Assembly (NCBI GenBank): GCA_035263865.1
Contig: DATFQX010000228.1
Span: forward strand, 1 to 64,000
DNA length: 64,000 nucleotides
Direction: 5' to 3'
From: VAZQ01 sp035263865
GTDB taxonomy: Bacteria > Pseudomonadota > Alphaproteobacteria > Rhizobiales > Xanthobacteraceae
The position numbers were made by a program, and so were the translations under genes. This document shows, piece after piece, positions 35,675 through 44,337 of this stretch; position 1 is the stretch's first letter; each line of letters begins with the position of its first letter. The notes under the pieces were generated by a model. The model worked only from the letters and a program-made list of their open reading frames with translations, did no database searches and was not told where the DNA came from.

Positions 35675-36610
35675 ATGCGCGTGGTAGTCGCCGGGCTCGG
35701 GGTTCAGGGGTACAAGCGTCGACGGATTGCCGGCGCGGACCTGGTCACAGATGTCGATCCAGTCAACGAAGAAGCACGCTATCGATCAATCGTTGATGTT
35801 CCACTTGCCGACTATGATGCGGTGCTGGCATGCGTCCCCGACGAGCCCAAGATTGAGCTCCTCAGGTATTGCCTCGAAAACGGCAAGCACGTCTTGGTGG
35901 AAAAGCCGCTGTGGGCGCGGCATGAGAGCGATATAGCCCGGCTCGAGGCGCTTGCACGCAAAAACGCAGTTATTTGCTATACCGCCTATAATCACCGGTT
36001 CGAGCCGCACTTCGTGCGTATGCGCGAGCTGATCGCAAGCGGCGAACTCGGAGCGATCTATTCCTGCCGCATGTTCTATGGCAACGGCACGGCGCGGCTC
36101 GTGCGCGACTCGGCTTGGCGCGATCGTGGCGCCGGCGTGCTGCCCGATCTCGGCTCGCATCTACTCGATACTTGTCGCTTCTGGTTCGGAGACATCGAGG
36201 ACAGGTTTGGATTCGTCAGCGTGCATGGCTTCGAAAATCGTGCACCGGACCACGTCGTCATCAACTACGAACATTCACGTCCCCGCATCGAGCTGGAAAT
36301 GACGCTCCTGATGTGGCGTAACCACTTCACTTGCGACATCCTCGCCGAGCACGGTTCGGCGCACATCCAGTCGCTGTGCAAATGGGGGCCATCGGCGTTC
36401 ACCAAGCGCGCACGCGTTTTGCCGAGCGGACGCCCGCCGGAGAAGACCGACACCCTGGTGCAAGAAGACCCGACGTGGGCCCTCGAATACGCTCACTTCA
36501 AAACACTTTGTCTCTCGGGCGCGAAGACGGATCTCTCAAACGACATCTGGCTGCACCGCGTGCTGCAGCGCCTGAGCGCGCAAGCGATTGCCGTGAAGGG
36601 TGGGGAATGA
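35675..36610 (+). CDS. Gfo/Idh/MocA-family NAD(P)-dependent oxidoreductase
   Basis: This protein has 311 residues. The N-terminal Rossmann domain begins RVVVAGLGVQGYKRRR; the diagnostic lysine motif is VLVEKPLWA; YNHRFEPHF and LPDLGSHLLD (with the catalytic His region) follow. Members oxidise or reduce a ring carbon of sugars or inositols, often C3 of NDP-hexuronates. It overlaps the next gene by 4 bases. The pairing with a dehydrogenase homologue suggests that the two act in sequence on the same nucleotide sugar. Confidence 0.85.
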   Translation: MRVVVAGLGVQGYKRRRIAGADLVTDVDPVNEEARYRSIVDVPLADYDAVLACVPDEPKIELLRYCLENGKHVLVEKPLWARHESDIARLEALARKNAVICYTAYNHRFEPHFVRMRELIASGELGAIYSCRMFYGNGTARLVRDSAWRDRGAGVLPDLGSHLLDTCRFWFGDIEDRFGFVSVHGFENRAPDHVVINYEHSRPRIELEMTLLMWRNHFTCDILAEHGSAHIQSLCKWGPSAFTKRARVLPSGRPPEKTDTLVQEDPTWALEYAHFKTLCLSGAKTDLSNDIWLHRVLQRLSAQAIAVKGGE

Positions 36611-37896
36611 CGTCGCCGGTCGTTGGTTTCGCCGGTATGACCCACCTCGGGCTTGTGTCGGCCTCGGCGGTGGCCGCACGCGGCTTCGAGCTCGTGTGCT
36701 TCGATCCTGATCGGGCGTTGATCGACCGTTTGGCCGGGCAGGACATGCCGGTACTCGAGCCTGGCCTTAACGAGCTGATCCGTGGCAACGGCGCGCGCCA
36801 GCGCTTCACGAGCGCACGCGGCGACCTCAAGGCTTGCGACGTCGTCTACGTGGCGCCGGACGTGCCGACGGACGAGGAGGGTAGCAGCGATGTGTCCGGA
36901 TTGACCGCTTTGATCCGCGATCTCTCCGCCGTGATGGATCCTGGTGCCGTCATGGTGGTGCTCTCGCAGGTGCCACCGGGTTACACGCGTGCGCTTGGCC
37001 TTTGGCCGCTCGAGCGCCTCTACTACCAAGTCGAGACGCTGGTCTTCGGGCAGGCGGTCGAGCGCGCCCTCAAACCGGAACGCACCATCGTCGGCTGTGC
37101 CGAACCGGCAGCCCCGCTCGAGGCGCGCTTTCGCACCGTGCTTTCTGCGTTCGGCTGTCCGATCCTGCCGATGCGTTACGAGAGCGCGGAACTCGCGAAG
37201 ATATCCATCAATTGCTGTCTCGTCGCCTCAGTGACGGTTGCCAACACGCTAGCGCAGGTGTGTGAAAAGATCGGTGCCGACTGGGGCGAAATCGCGCCGG
37301 CGCTAAAGCTCGACCGTCGAATCGGTGCTTACGCTTATCTTGCGCCCGGTCTCGGCATCGCCGGTGGGAATCTCGAACGCGATCTGGCCACCGTCCAACG
37401 GCTGTCCGAGTCCTACGGCACCGAGGCAGGGCTGATTGCCGCTTGGCGTCGCAACAGCCGGTATCGGCGGGATTGGCCATTGCGGCGACTCCATGAACGG
37501 GTCCTGTCCCGTGCCAAGGACCCGGTCATCGGCATCCTCGGTGTGACCTATAAAGAAAACACCCACTCCATCAAAAACTCGCCTGCAGTGGCGCTGATCA
37601 CAGAACTTATGAGCTGCCAGCTGCGTGTTTTCGATCCTGCCGTTCGTGCATCGACAGACTGGCATCCGCACATGAGCGTGAGCGAAAACGCGCTGGCATG
37701 TTGCGACGGTGCTGACGCCCTTGTCATTATGACGCCCTGGCCGCAATTTCGTTCGCTCAAGCCCAGCGATATTGCCGCGCGACTGCGGGGGCGCGTTGTG
37801 GTCGATCCCTTTTCGATGTTAGACCGTGCCGCCGCGATTGCAGCCGGCCTGGAACATATCGTACTTGGAGCGCCCCTGCCGGTGCACGCCGAATGA
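36607..37896 (+). CDS. UDP-glucose/GDP-mannose dehydrogenase-family homologue lacking the catalytic cysteine
   Basis: The 429-residue protein has the three-domain fold of nucleotide-sugar 6-dehydrogenases: an NAD domain starting VVGFAGMTHLGLVSA, a central helix segment ELAKISINC and a C-terminal domain with GILGVTYKENTHSIKNSP. Lys198, Asn202 and Asp259 of the active site are kept. The segment that should read GGSCFPKD instead reads GIAGGNLERD, so Asn255 occupies the nucleophile position and Arg258 the lysine position. The catalytic Thr and one Glu also appear replaced (Gln121 and Phe147). It cannot make a uronate by the usual thiohemiacetal route. ATG 36607 overlaps the oxidoreductase stop. 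Confidence 0.85.
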   Translation: MTSPVVGFAGMTHLGLVSASAVAARGFELVCFDPDRALIDRLAGQDMPVLEPGLNELIRGNGARQRFTSARGDLKACDVVYVAPDVPTDEEGSSDVSGLTALIRDLSAVMDPGAVMVVLSQVPPGYTRALGLWPLERLYYQVETLVFGQAVERALKPERTIVGCAEPAAPLEARFRTVLSAFGCPILPMRYESAELAKISINCCLVASVTVANTLAQVCEKIGADWGEIAPALKLDRRIGAYAYLAPGLGIAGGNLERDLATVQRLSESYGTEAGLIAAWRRNSRYRRDWPLRRLHERVLSRAKDPVIGILGVTYKENTHSIKNSPAVALITELMSCQLRVFDPAVRASTDWHPHMSVSENALACCDGADALVIMTPWPQFRSLKPSDIAARLRGRVVVDPFSMLDRAAAIAAGLEHIVLGAPLPVHAE

Positions 37897-38786
37897 CGCT
37901 GTCCCATGCCTATAGTCATTCCCGCAAACCGGATCGCGTGATCGTCCTAGGTTCGGGTGGATTCTTGGGCCGCAATTTGCATAGGGCCTGCGCCGCCTCC
38001 GGCGTCGCGGCCACGGGCCTCGCCTCAAGCGACATCGATCTCTCGGACGCCTTCGCCGGCGCGCGGTTGGCCAAGCTGCTGCGTCCCAAGGATGTCCTCG
38101 TCTTTCTGGCGGCGCTTACCCCGGACAAGGGCCGCGACTCCTCCACGTTGATGCGAAATCTTGCCGTCGCCCGAGCGGTCTGCGAGGCGACCCGTGCCGT
38201 CGCCATCGCGCAGGTCGTCTATGCCAGTTCGGATGCAGTCTATTCTTTCGACAATGCCCTGATCTCGGAGGACACGCCGGCAGCGCCCATGGATCTCTAT
38301 GGCGCCATGCATCGTACGCGGGAATTGATGCTCGCTGCCGAAGCAAAGTCGCCGCTCGCAGTTCTGCGCCTGACCGCGGTCTACGGCGCCGGCGACACAC
38401 ACAATTCCTACGGGCCGAACCGCTTTCTGCGCCAGGCGGTCAAGGACGGCCGAATTCCGCTGTTCGGCAATGGCGAGGAAACGCGCGACCATTTGTACGT
38501 GGATGACGCCGTGAACGTCATCCTCAAGGTCGTCTCGCACGGGTCGACCGGTTTGCTCAACCTAGCAACCGGCACTTCCGCGACTTTTCGCACCACGGCC
38601 GAGATGGTTGCAGCGCGTGCAGGACGGGCAGTCGAAATCGCTCCCTCCGCGCGACAAAACCCGGTGACCCATCGCCATTTCGACATTACCAATCTCCTAC
38701 GCGCTTTTCCTGGGACACGTTTGAAGTCGCTCGACGAGGGCTTGGCAGCGATGTTCGTGGACATGAGAGCCGAAGCCAGTGGCTGA
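37893..38786 (+). CDS. Extended SDR with altered YxxxK (YGAMH)
   Basis: This SDR has 297 residues, short for the extended family. The NAD(P) site is VLGSGGFLGRNL. YASSDAVYSFD supplies the Ser region, and Tyr136 is followed at +4 by His140 where the catalytic Lys is expected. The LRLTAVYGAGDTHNSYGPNRF and RDHLYVDDAV segments are normal. It overlaps both neighbours, by 4 bases with the dehydrogenase homologue and by 8 with the methyltransferase. The Lys-to-His change may lower or alter activity; some SDRs tolerate it. Substrate unknown. Confidence 0.78.
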   Translation: MTLSHAYSHSRKPDRVIVLGSGGFLGRNLHRACAASGVAATGLASSDIDLSDAFAGARLAKLLRPKDVLVFLAALTPDKGRDSSTLMRNLAVARAVCEATRAVAIAQVVYASSDAVYSFDNALISEDTPAAPMDLYGAMHRTRELMLAAEAKSPLAVLRLTAVYGAGDTHNSYGPNRFLRQAVKDGRIPLFGNGEETRDHLYVDDAVNVILKVVSHGSTGLLNLATGTSATFRTTAEMVAARAGRAVEIAPSARQNPVTHRHFDITNLLRAFPGTRLKSLDEGLAAMFVDMRAEASG

Positions 38787-39498
38787 GATCAATCTGCTCG
38801 CAAAATATCCGCGCGCGAAACGCAATCTCACCGCTCGCAAGCAAGGGCAAGCGGAGAACCGGATTGTTGCGCGCAGATTTGGGCGCGAATATTTCGATGG
38901 GACGCGAGAGCAGGGCTATGGCGGCTACCGCTACGACGGCCGCTGGATCCCGGTCGCATGCGATGTTGCCGCGCATTTCCGGCTTAAACCGGGGGACCGC
39001 GTTCTGGATGTTGGGTGTGCAAAGGGCTTTCTCCTGCGCGATCTGATGGCGGTTGTGCCCGGCTTGGAAGCATGGGGGCTCGAAATCTCCGAGTACGCGA
39101 TCGAGAACTGCCACCCCGACATCAAGGGCCGTATCGTATGTGGGAGCGCGCAACAGCTGCCGTTTGGGAGCGGCAGCATGGACGCTGTGCTTTGCATCAA
39201 CGTCGTCCATAACCTTGGTTACGAGGCCTGTATTGAGGCTGTACGCGAGATCGAGCGCGTCGCACCCGGACGCGGTTATGTCCAGGTCGACGCCTATCGC
39301 AACGACGACGAGCGCGACGTCTTTCTTGATTGGGTGCTCACGGCCGAGACTTTCGGGAAGCCCGATATGTGGCATGAGCTGTTCAAGCGAGCCGGCTATA
39401 CCGGCGATTATTATTGGACGATTCTAGAGATCGATCCCGAATGGACGGTGCGGAGCGCTGAGCCCGGCCGCGACCATCATCAGGAGCGCGGACGATGA
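38779..39498 (+). CDS. Class I SAM-dependent methyltransferase
   Basis: The protein has 239 residues. The SAM motif is VLDVGCAKGFLLRDLM, followed by GLEISEYAIEN and the motif-IV-like AVLCINVVHNLGY. The C-terminal WTILEIDPEW is family-like for sugar methyltransferases. It starts at GTG 38779 within the end of the preceding SDR gene, and its stop overlaps the next ATG by 4 bases. It probably O-methylates a nucleotide sugar or glycan intermediate of this block; the acceptor is unknown. Confidence 0.78.
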   Translation: MAEINLLAKYPRAKRNLTARKQGQAENRIVARRFGREYFDGTREQGYGGYRYDGRWIPVACDVAAHFRLKPGDRVLDVGCAKGFLLRDLMAVVPGLEAWGLEISEYAIENCHPDIKGRIVCGSAQQLPFGSGSMDAVLCINVVHNLGYEACIEAVREIERVAPGRGYVQVDAYRNDDERDVFLDWVLTAETFGKPDMWHELFKRAGYTGDYYWTILEIDPEWTVRSAEPGRDHHQERGR

Positions 39499-40490
39499 AG
39501 AAGACCTATGCTGTGCTGGGTGGGGGCGGATCCTTCGGGCTTCATACCTCGAAATATCTGCTCGACCACGCCGATCCAGCCAAAGTCATCGCGGTCGGTC
39601 GCAATCTGCCGAAAGATGAATGCTTCACGCTGGGCATCGGCGATGGCGATCCGCGCTATAGCTATCACGCCTATCACGTAAACTACGAGCTCGATCTCCT
39701 GATGGAGCTCCTCGATCGCGAGAAGCCACAGGTCATCATCAATTTTGCCGCGCAAGGGGAGGGCGCTACCTCGCTCAGACATTCATGGCGCTATTTCGAA
39801 ACCAATTGCGTGGCGCTCGCCAAGCTGGCGGAGCAGCTCCAGTCGCGCGGTTACCTTGAGCGGTTCATTCACATAGGTACGTCGGAGCTTTACGGCTCGG
39901 TCGATCATGCCGCGCGGGAGGACGAACCGATCAAGCCGACGAGCCCCTACGCCGCCTCGAAAGCTGCTTTCGACATGCATCTCATTTCAATACACCGCTT
40001 CTTGAAATTTCCCATGAACATCATTCGGCCTTCCAACGCCTATGGGCCTGGCCAGCAGCTTCATCGCGTTGTTCCGAAGGCGGTGCTGTGCGGACTTACC
40101 GGACGCAAGCTTCCGCTGCACGGAGGCGGCCGCGCGGAAAAGTCCTATATCCACAACCGCGATCTCGCCCACGCCATTTATCTGGTGGCGGAAAAGGCGC
40201 CGCTCGGTACGGTCTACAACGCGGGACCGAAGGAGCCGACATCGATTCGCCGGGTCGTTGAGTTGGCGGCCGAGGCGCTCGAAATGCCCTTCGAGCAGCT
40301 TTGCGAGGTGACCGGCGACCGCCAGCATCAGGATTCGCGCTATTGGATCGACAGCTCCGCCATCAGGCGCGATGTCGGTTGGGAACCCCAGGTCGGCTGG
40401 GAGCAAGGCATGCGCGAAATGGTCGAATGGGGCCGCAAATATTTGCCGCAGCTCAAGACGCTGCCGACCGATTTCGTGATGCGGGGTTGA
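39495..40490 (+). CDS. Extended SDR: NDP-sugar 4,6-dehydratase/epimerase, GMD-like active site
   Basis: This protein has 331 residues. The glycine motif is LGGGGSFGLHTSKYLL. The active site reads IGTSELYGS, the Thr-Ser-Glu arrangement of GDP-mannose-type 4,6-dehydratases, with YAASK as the catalytic pair. The RPSNAYGPGQQLHRVVPK segment is typical of dTDP/GDP-sugar dehydratases. In other bacteria GMD-like enzymes act on NDP-heptose to give 6-deoxy-heptose, so a similar action on the product of the fused kinase gene is possible. ATG 39495 overlaps the methyltransferase stop. Confidence 0.8.
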   Translation: MKKTYAVLGGGGSFGLHTSKYLLDHADPAKVIAVGRNLPKDECFTLGIGDGDPRYSYHAYHVNYELDLLMELLDREKPQVIINFAAQGEGATSLRHSWRYFETNCVALAKLAEQLQSRGYLERFIHIGTSELYGSVDHAAREDEPIKPTSPYAASKAAFDMHLISIHRFLKFPMNIIRPSNAYGPGQQLHRVVPKAVLCGLTGRKLPLHGGGRAEKSYIHNRDLAHAIYLVAEKAPLGTVYNAGPKEPTSIRRVVELAAEALEMPFEQLCEVTGDRQHQDSRYWIDSSAIRRDVGWEPQVGWEQGMREMVEWGRKYLPQLKTLPTDFVMRG

Positions 40491-40511
40491 TGCTTGCGAG
40501 ACGGCGCGCGC

Positions 40512-41018
40512 GTGTCGAATTCCTCCGGTGCATTTCTCGGCTCCCGGGCCACGCTGCGGCCCGCCCATGCCGTCGCGGCGCTGCTGCAACTGTCGGATGA
40601 TCGCTACGTGATGCAGCTGCGAGATTCCAATCCAGCTATCTTTTATCCCGATCATTGGGGGTGCTTTGGCGGGGCCGTGGAAGCAGGAGAGCCGCCGGCG
40701 GTTGCCTTGGTGCGGGAGCTCGAGGAGGAACTTGCGGTGACGTTATCTCCTGGGGAGGTGGCGCGATTTACCGAATTCTCCTTTGACTTCGGCTTTGCCG
40801 GCGACGGCATCCGGCTACGGACGTACTATGCCGTGAGGCTGCCGCGCGCCGACATCGACGGTCTGGTTCTCGGCGAGGGGGCGGATCTCGCCGCGTTCGA
40901 GCCCGAGAGGCTGCTTGCAATGCCCCGCGTGGTCCCGTACGACGCTTTCGCCCTTTGGATGCACCATGCGCGCGGGCGGATTGCATCGGCCAGCCGAGGA
41001 GCGCGGGATCCGGCCTAA
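40512..41018 (+). CDS. Nudix hydrolase
   Basis: This protein has about 168 residues. The Nudix box runs from GGAVEAGEPPA to RELEEEL, with the G-x5-E-x7-RE-x2-EE spacing intact but Ala in place of the last Gly. It hydrolyses a nucleoside diphosphate linked to X. In sugar loci such enzymes clear or recycle NDP-sugars. The start is uncertain: GTG 40512 is chosen, and TTG 40494 is possible. About 165 bases of apparently non-coding DNA separate it from the E1-like gene. Confidence 0.8.
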   Translation: MSNSSGAFLGSRATLRPAHAVAALLQLSDDRYVMQLRDSNPAIFYPDHWGCFGGAVEAGEPPAVALVRELEEELAVTLSPGEVARFTEFSFDFGFAGDGIRLRTYYAVRLPRADIDGLVLGEGADLAAFEPERLLAMPRVVPYDAFALWMHHARGRIASASRGARDPA

Positions 41019-41182
41019 GAGCCGTCCGATTGGGGGCGCTCCCAGGACGTATCGACGCGATTTTGACGTGGAGTAGTTTTCACTTTGCTGCGTGCGGAAG
41101 CGGGCATGACCGAATGACGACGATTTCACCTCCTCGCCCCTTACCATCCGCCGAGCGCCTCGGGCGTAAGGAGACCTCGAGC

Positions 41183-42148
41183 ATGCCGCGCGAGGTGCGC
41201 CTCGCCCTCTATCGTTCGATGCTAAAGATCAGGCGGGTGGAGGAACGCATCAAGGACCTCTATCCGCAAGGTGATATGCGCTGTCCCACGCATTTCAGCA
41301 TCGGCCAAGAAGCGGTGGCTGCCGGCGTTTGCAGGCATCTGCGTGCGGAAGACCACGTCATCAGCGCGCACCGCTCGCATGCTCATTACATCGGCAAAGG
41401 CGGCAGCCTCGCCGCCATGTTCGCGGAGCTTTATGGCAAGGTGGACGGGTGCGCGTCGGGCAAGGGCGGCTCGATGCACCTCATCGACCTCTCGGTCAAT
41501 TTCCTAGGCTGCGTGCCGATTGTCGGTAGCACCATTCCCATCGGTGTCGGCGCGTCGTTTGGCGCGATGTTGCAGGACCGTTCCGCGATCACTGTCATTT
41601 TCTTCGGCGATGCGGCGACCGAGACCGGCGTTTTCCACGAGAGCGTAAACTTCGCCGCGGTTCATCGGCTCCCGGTGCTCTTCGTTTGCGAGAACAACCT
41701 CTATTCGGTGAATACGCCGCTTGCCGAGCGCCAGCCGGCAAACCGCACCATTACCGAACTGGTGCGCGGGCATGGAATCAAGACCTCTCAGCACGACGGT
41801 CAATTGGTTGAGGTGGTCGATGCCGCCGCCGCGGATACAATCGCTCATCTCCGCAACAAAGGTGGCCCGGCGCTGCTGGAATTCATGACTTACCGGTGGC
41901 TGGAACACTGCGGTCCGCTCGGCGATCTCCATCTCGGCTATCGTACCCAGCAGGAGTTCGACTTGTGGGTCGCGCGGTGCCCCATCCGTTTGCACCGCAA
42001 ACTGCTCGAAGATGACGGCGTGATGGACGAGGCCGCGCATGTCGCAATGGATGCTGAGATCGCTGCCGAAATCGACGACGCAGTCACGTTTGCGCGGAAG
42101 AGTCCGTTTCCCACACGCGCAGAACTCAACCGGCACATATTCGCCTGA
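41183..42148 (+). CDS. Thiamine-diphosphate dehydrogenase E1 alpha-like subunit
   Basis: This protein of about 321 residues matches the alpha subunit of pyruvate/acetoin/branched-chain 2-oxoacid dehydrogenases. ALYRSMLKIRRVEERI is the family start, CPTHFSIGQEAVAAG and SAHRSHAHYIGKGG follow, and the ThDP/magnesium motif runs from FFGDAATETG to FVCENN. ATG 41183 has AAGGAG nine to ten bases upstream; ATG 41114 would add 23 residues. No E2 or E3 gene is present in the window, so the usual acyl transfer to lipoate is unlikely. It probably forms a heterotetramer with the next gene product. Confidence 0.88.
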   Translation: MPREVRLALYRSMLKIRRVEERIKDLYPQGDMRCPTHFSIGQEAVAAGVCRHLRAEDHVISAHRSHAHYIGKGGSLAAMFAELYGKVDGCASGKGGSMHLIDLSVNFLGCVPIVGSTIPIGVGASFGAMLQDRSAITVIFFGDAATETGVFHESVNFAAVHRLPVLFVCENNLYSVNTPLAERQPANRTITELVRGHGIKTSQHDGQLVEVVDAAAADTIAHLRNKGGPALLEFMTYRWLEHCGPLGDLHLGYRTQQEFDLWVARCPIRLHRKLLEDDGVMDEAAHVAMDAEIAAEIDDAVTFARKSPFPTRAELNRHIFA

Positions 42149-42160
42149 GCGGTCGTGTTC

Positions 42161-43237
42161 ATGACCAACCGGCAGCTCAAATTCGCGGAAGCCATCAACG
42201 AAGCGATCGACATCTGCCTCGAGCGCGATCGCAGCACCTATCTGATGGGGCTCGGCGTCTCCGACCCGATCGGCGTGTTTGGCACGACCAAGGGCCTGCA
42301 GGAGAAGCACGGCAGAAAACGTGTGTTCGACATGCCGGTGGCAGAAAGTGCAATGACCGGCGTCGCGCTCGGCTCGTGCCTCGTCGGCATGCGGCCGATC
42401 ATGACCCACATGCGGCTCGAATTTGCCATGACCGCCATGGACCAAATATGCAATCAGGCGGCGAAGTGGCATTACATGTTTGGAGGCCAATCCAAGGTGC
42501 CGATGACGCTACGGATGATCATCGGACGCGGTTGGGGCCAAGGTCCCCAGCATTCGCAGAGTCTGCATGCATGGTTTGCGCACATTCCAGGCCTCAAAGT
42601 CGTAATGCCCTCGACCCCGCACGACGCCAAAGGGTTGCTCATCGCCAGCATCGAGGATGACAATCCTGTTGTATTCTTCGAGCATCGTTGGCTGCACAAT
42701 ATTCACGGTCCCGTTCCCGAAGGCTACTACACCGTTCCGCTCGGCGAGCCGCGAATGGTCACCGAAGGCGAGGACGTGACGATCGTTTCCACCTCTTACG
42801 CGACGCTTGATGCCATCAAGGCGGCGCGAACTCTGGAGCGGGATGGAATCGGGGCCGACATCATCGATTTACGAACTCTCGTTCCCCGCGACGATGCGAT
42901 GGTCCTTGCCTCGGTCCGCAAAACCGGCCGGCTAGTGGTGGTGGATCAAGGAACGTTGACGGGTGGTTTTGCAGGGGAGATGGTCGCCCGGGTTACCGAA
43001 CAGGCGTTCGACGCCCTCAAGGCGGCCCCAATCCGGGTAACCTTGCCCGATATCCCAACGCCGACGACTCGCGCGCTCTCGAACTATTACTATCCAACTC
43101 CCGGACATATTGTGGCGGCCGTGCGCTGCGTCCTAGGACTCGCCGCCGACGAGACTCGCGATGATCCGTGGGCGGGTATTGCGCCCGAGGACAAAAGCTT
43201 GGACGTGCCGGACAAGTCGTTCAGCGGACCGTTTTGA
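42161..43237 (+). CDS. Thiamine-diphosphate dehydrogenase E1 beta-like subunit
   Basis: The 358-residue protein matches transketolase-fold E1 beta subunits. FDMPVAESAMTGVALG contains the Glu that activates ThDP; GQGPQHSQSLHAWFAHIPGL is the family's central motif; the C-terminal transketolase domain holds VTIVSTSYA and DLRTLVPRD. It is about 30 residues longer than most E1 beta subunits, with a polar, Asp-rich C-terminal tail. It overlaps the CDP-glucose 4,6-dehydratase gene by one base, so the E1-like pair is tied to CDP-sugar synthesis. ATG 42161 is preferred over GTG 42155. Confidence 0.88.
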   Translation: MTNRQLKFAEAINEAIDICLERDRSTYLMGLGVSDPIGVFGTTKGLQEKHGRKRVFDMPVAESAMTGVALGSCLVGMRPIMTHMRLEFAMTAMDQICNQAAKWHYMFGGQSKVPMTLRMIIGRGWGQGPQHSQSLHAWFAHIPGLKVVMPSTPHDAKGLLIASIEDDNPVVFFEHRWLHNIHGPVPEGYYTVPLGEPRMVTEGEDVTIVSTSYATLDAIKAARTLERDGIGADIIDLRTLVPRDDAMVLASVRKTGRLVVVDQGTLTGGFAGEMVARVTEQAFDALKAAPIRVTLPDIPTPTTRALSNYYYPTPGHIVAAVRCVLGLAADETRDDPWAGIAPEDKSLDVPDKSFSGPF

Positions 43238-44337
43238 TGTTCGCCTTCGATGCGAGCTTCTGGCGCGGTCGTCGCGTCTTCCTTACCGGCCACACCGGAT
43301 TCAAAGGGGCATGGCTGGTGTTATGGCTGACCGGGGTCGGCGCGAAAGTCACCGGGCTATCGTTGCCACCGCATACGGACCCCAGCCTCTTTGCGCTCTG
43401 CGCCCGCGACCGATGCACCGATGTCTATGGCGACATCGCCGATTATGCACTGCTCGCGCGGACGCTTGCGGACTGCGAGCCTGAAATCGCGATCCACATG
43501 GCTGCCCAGGCACTGGTGCGCCCATCCTATGCCGACCCACTCGGCACCTTTGCGACCAATGTAATGGGAACCGCTAACGTGCTGCAGGCCGTGCGCTCGG
43601 TACCGAGCGTGCGCGCGGTGATCGTGGTAACGAGCGACAAGGTGTATGAAAACGACGGCGCTGGCCGTCCATTCAGCGAGGGCGACCGCCTGGGCGGCCG
43701 TGATCCCTACAGCAACTCCAAGGCTTGCGCCGAGCTCGTCACTAGCTCGTTTCGCGAATGCTTCTTCCTCGATACATGCCGCGTCGCGACCGTACGAGCG
43801 GGCAACGTCATCGGCGGCGGGGACTGGTCGCCATTTCGGATTGCGCACGATCTGGTCCGCGCTTTCGAGGCCGGAACGCCGGTCGCGCTGCGCTACCCTC
43901 ACGCGGTTCGCCCATGGCAGCACGTGCTCGATCCGCTCGCCGGTTACCTGATGCTGGCGCAGGCCATGATCACGGACTCGACGGAGGCGCCGACTGCACT
44001 CAATTTTGCGCCGGACGCGGATAGCTTCCGCTCGGTTTGCGACCTGGTCCAGGCGTTCTCCAGCCGTTGGGGTGGTCGTCCCGGATGGCGGTTCGATACG
44101 GATGAGCATCCGCACGAGGCATCGCTCCTCACGCTTGATGCGACGCGGGCTCGCGCGGTGCTGGGTTGGCGGCCGCTGCTCTCGTTCGAGGACGCGGTGA
44201 CCTGGACCGCGGACTGGTACCGCGCGTTCTGGAACGGAGAAGACATGGCGGCCGTTACGCGCCGGCAGATCGACGCATTTTCCGAGCGACTCGATGCGCC
44301 GGCGAGTGAGCGATTGCCGGTGCGGGGCACGGCATGA
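43237..44337 (+). CDS. rfbG: CDP-glucose 4,6-dehydratase
   Basis: This 366-residue SDR has the signature of the CDP-glucose branch, LTGHTGFKGAWLVLWL, then HMAAQALVRPSYADP, VTSDKVYEN and YSNSK, and later RAGNVIGGGDWS. It converts CDP-glucose to CDP-4-keto-6-deoxyglucose using bound NAD. The partner cytidylyltransferase is directly downstream (4-base overlap). There is no RfbH-type 3-dehydrase anywhere in the window, so the 3,6-dideoxyhexose route is not followed and the 4-keto sugar must have another fate. Confidence 0.92.
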   Translation: MFAFDASFWRGRRVFLTGHTGFKGAWLVLWLTGVGAKVTGLSLPPHTDPSLFALCARDRCTDVYGDIADYALLARTLADCEPEIAIHMAAQALVRPSYADPLGTFATNVMGTANVLQAVRSVPSVRAVIVVTSDKVYENDGAGRPFSEGDRLGGRDPYSNSKACAELVTSSFRECFFLDTCRVATVRAGNVIGGGDWSPFRIAHDLVRAFEAGTPVALRYPHAVRPWQHVLDPLAGYLMLAQAMITDSTEAPTALNFAPDADSFRSVCDLVQAFSSRWGGRPGWRFDTDEHPHEASLLTLDATRARAVLGWRPLLSFEDAVTWTADWYRAFWNGEDMAAVTRRQIDAFSERLDAPASERLPVRGTA

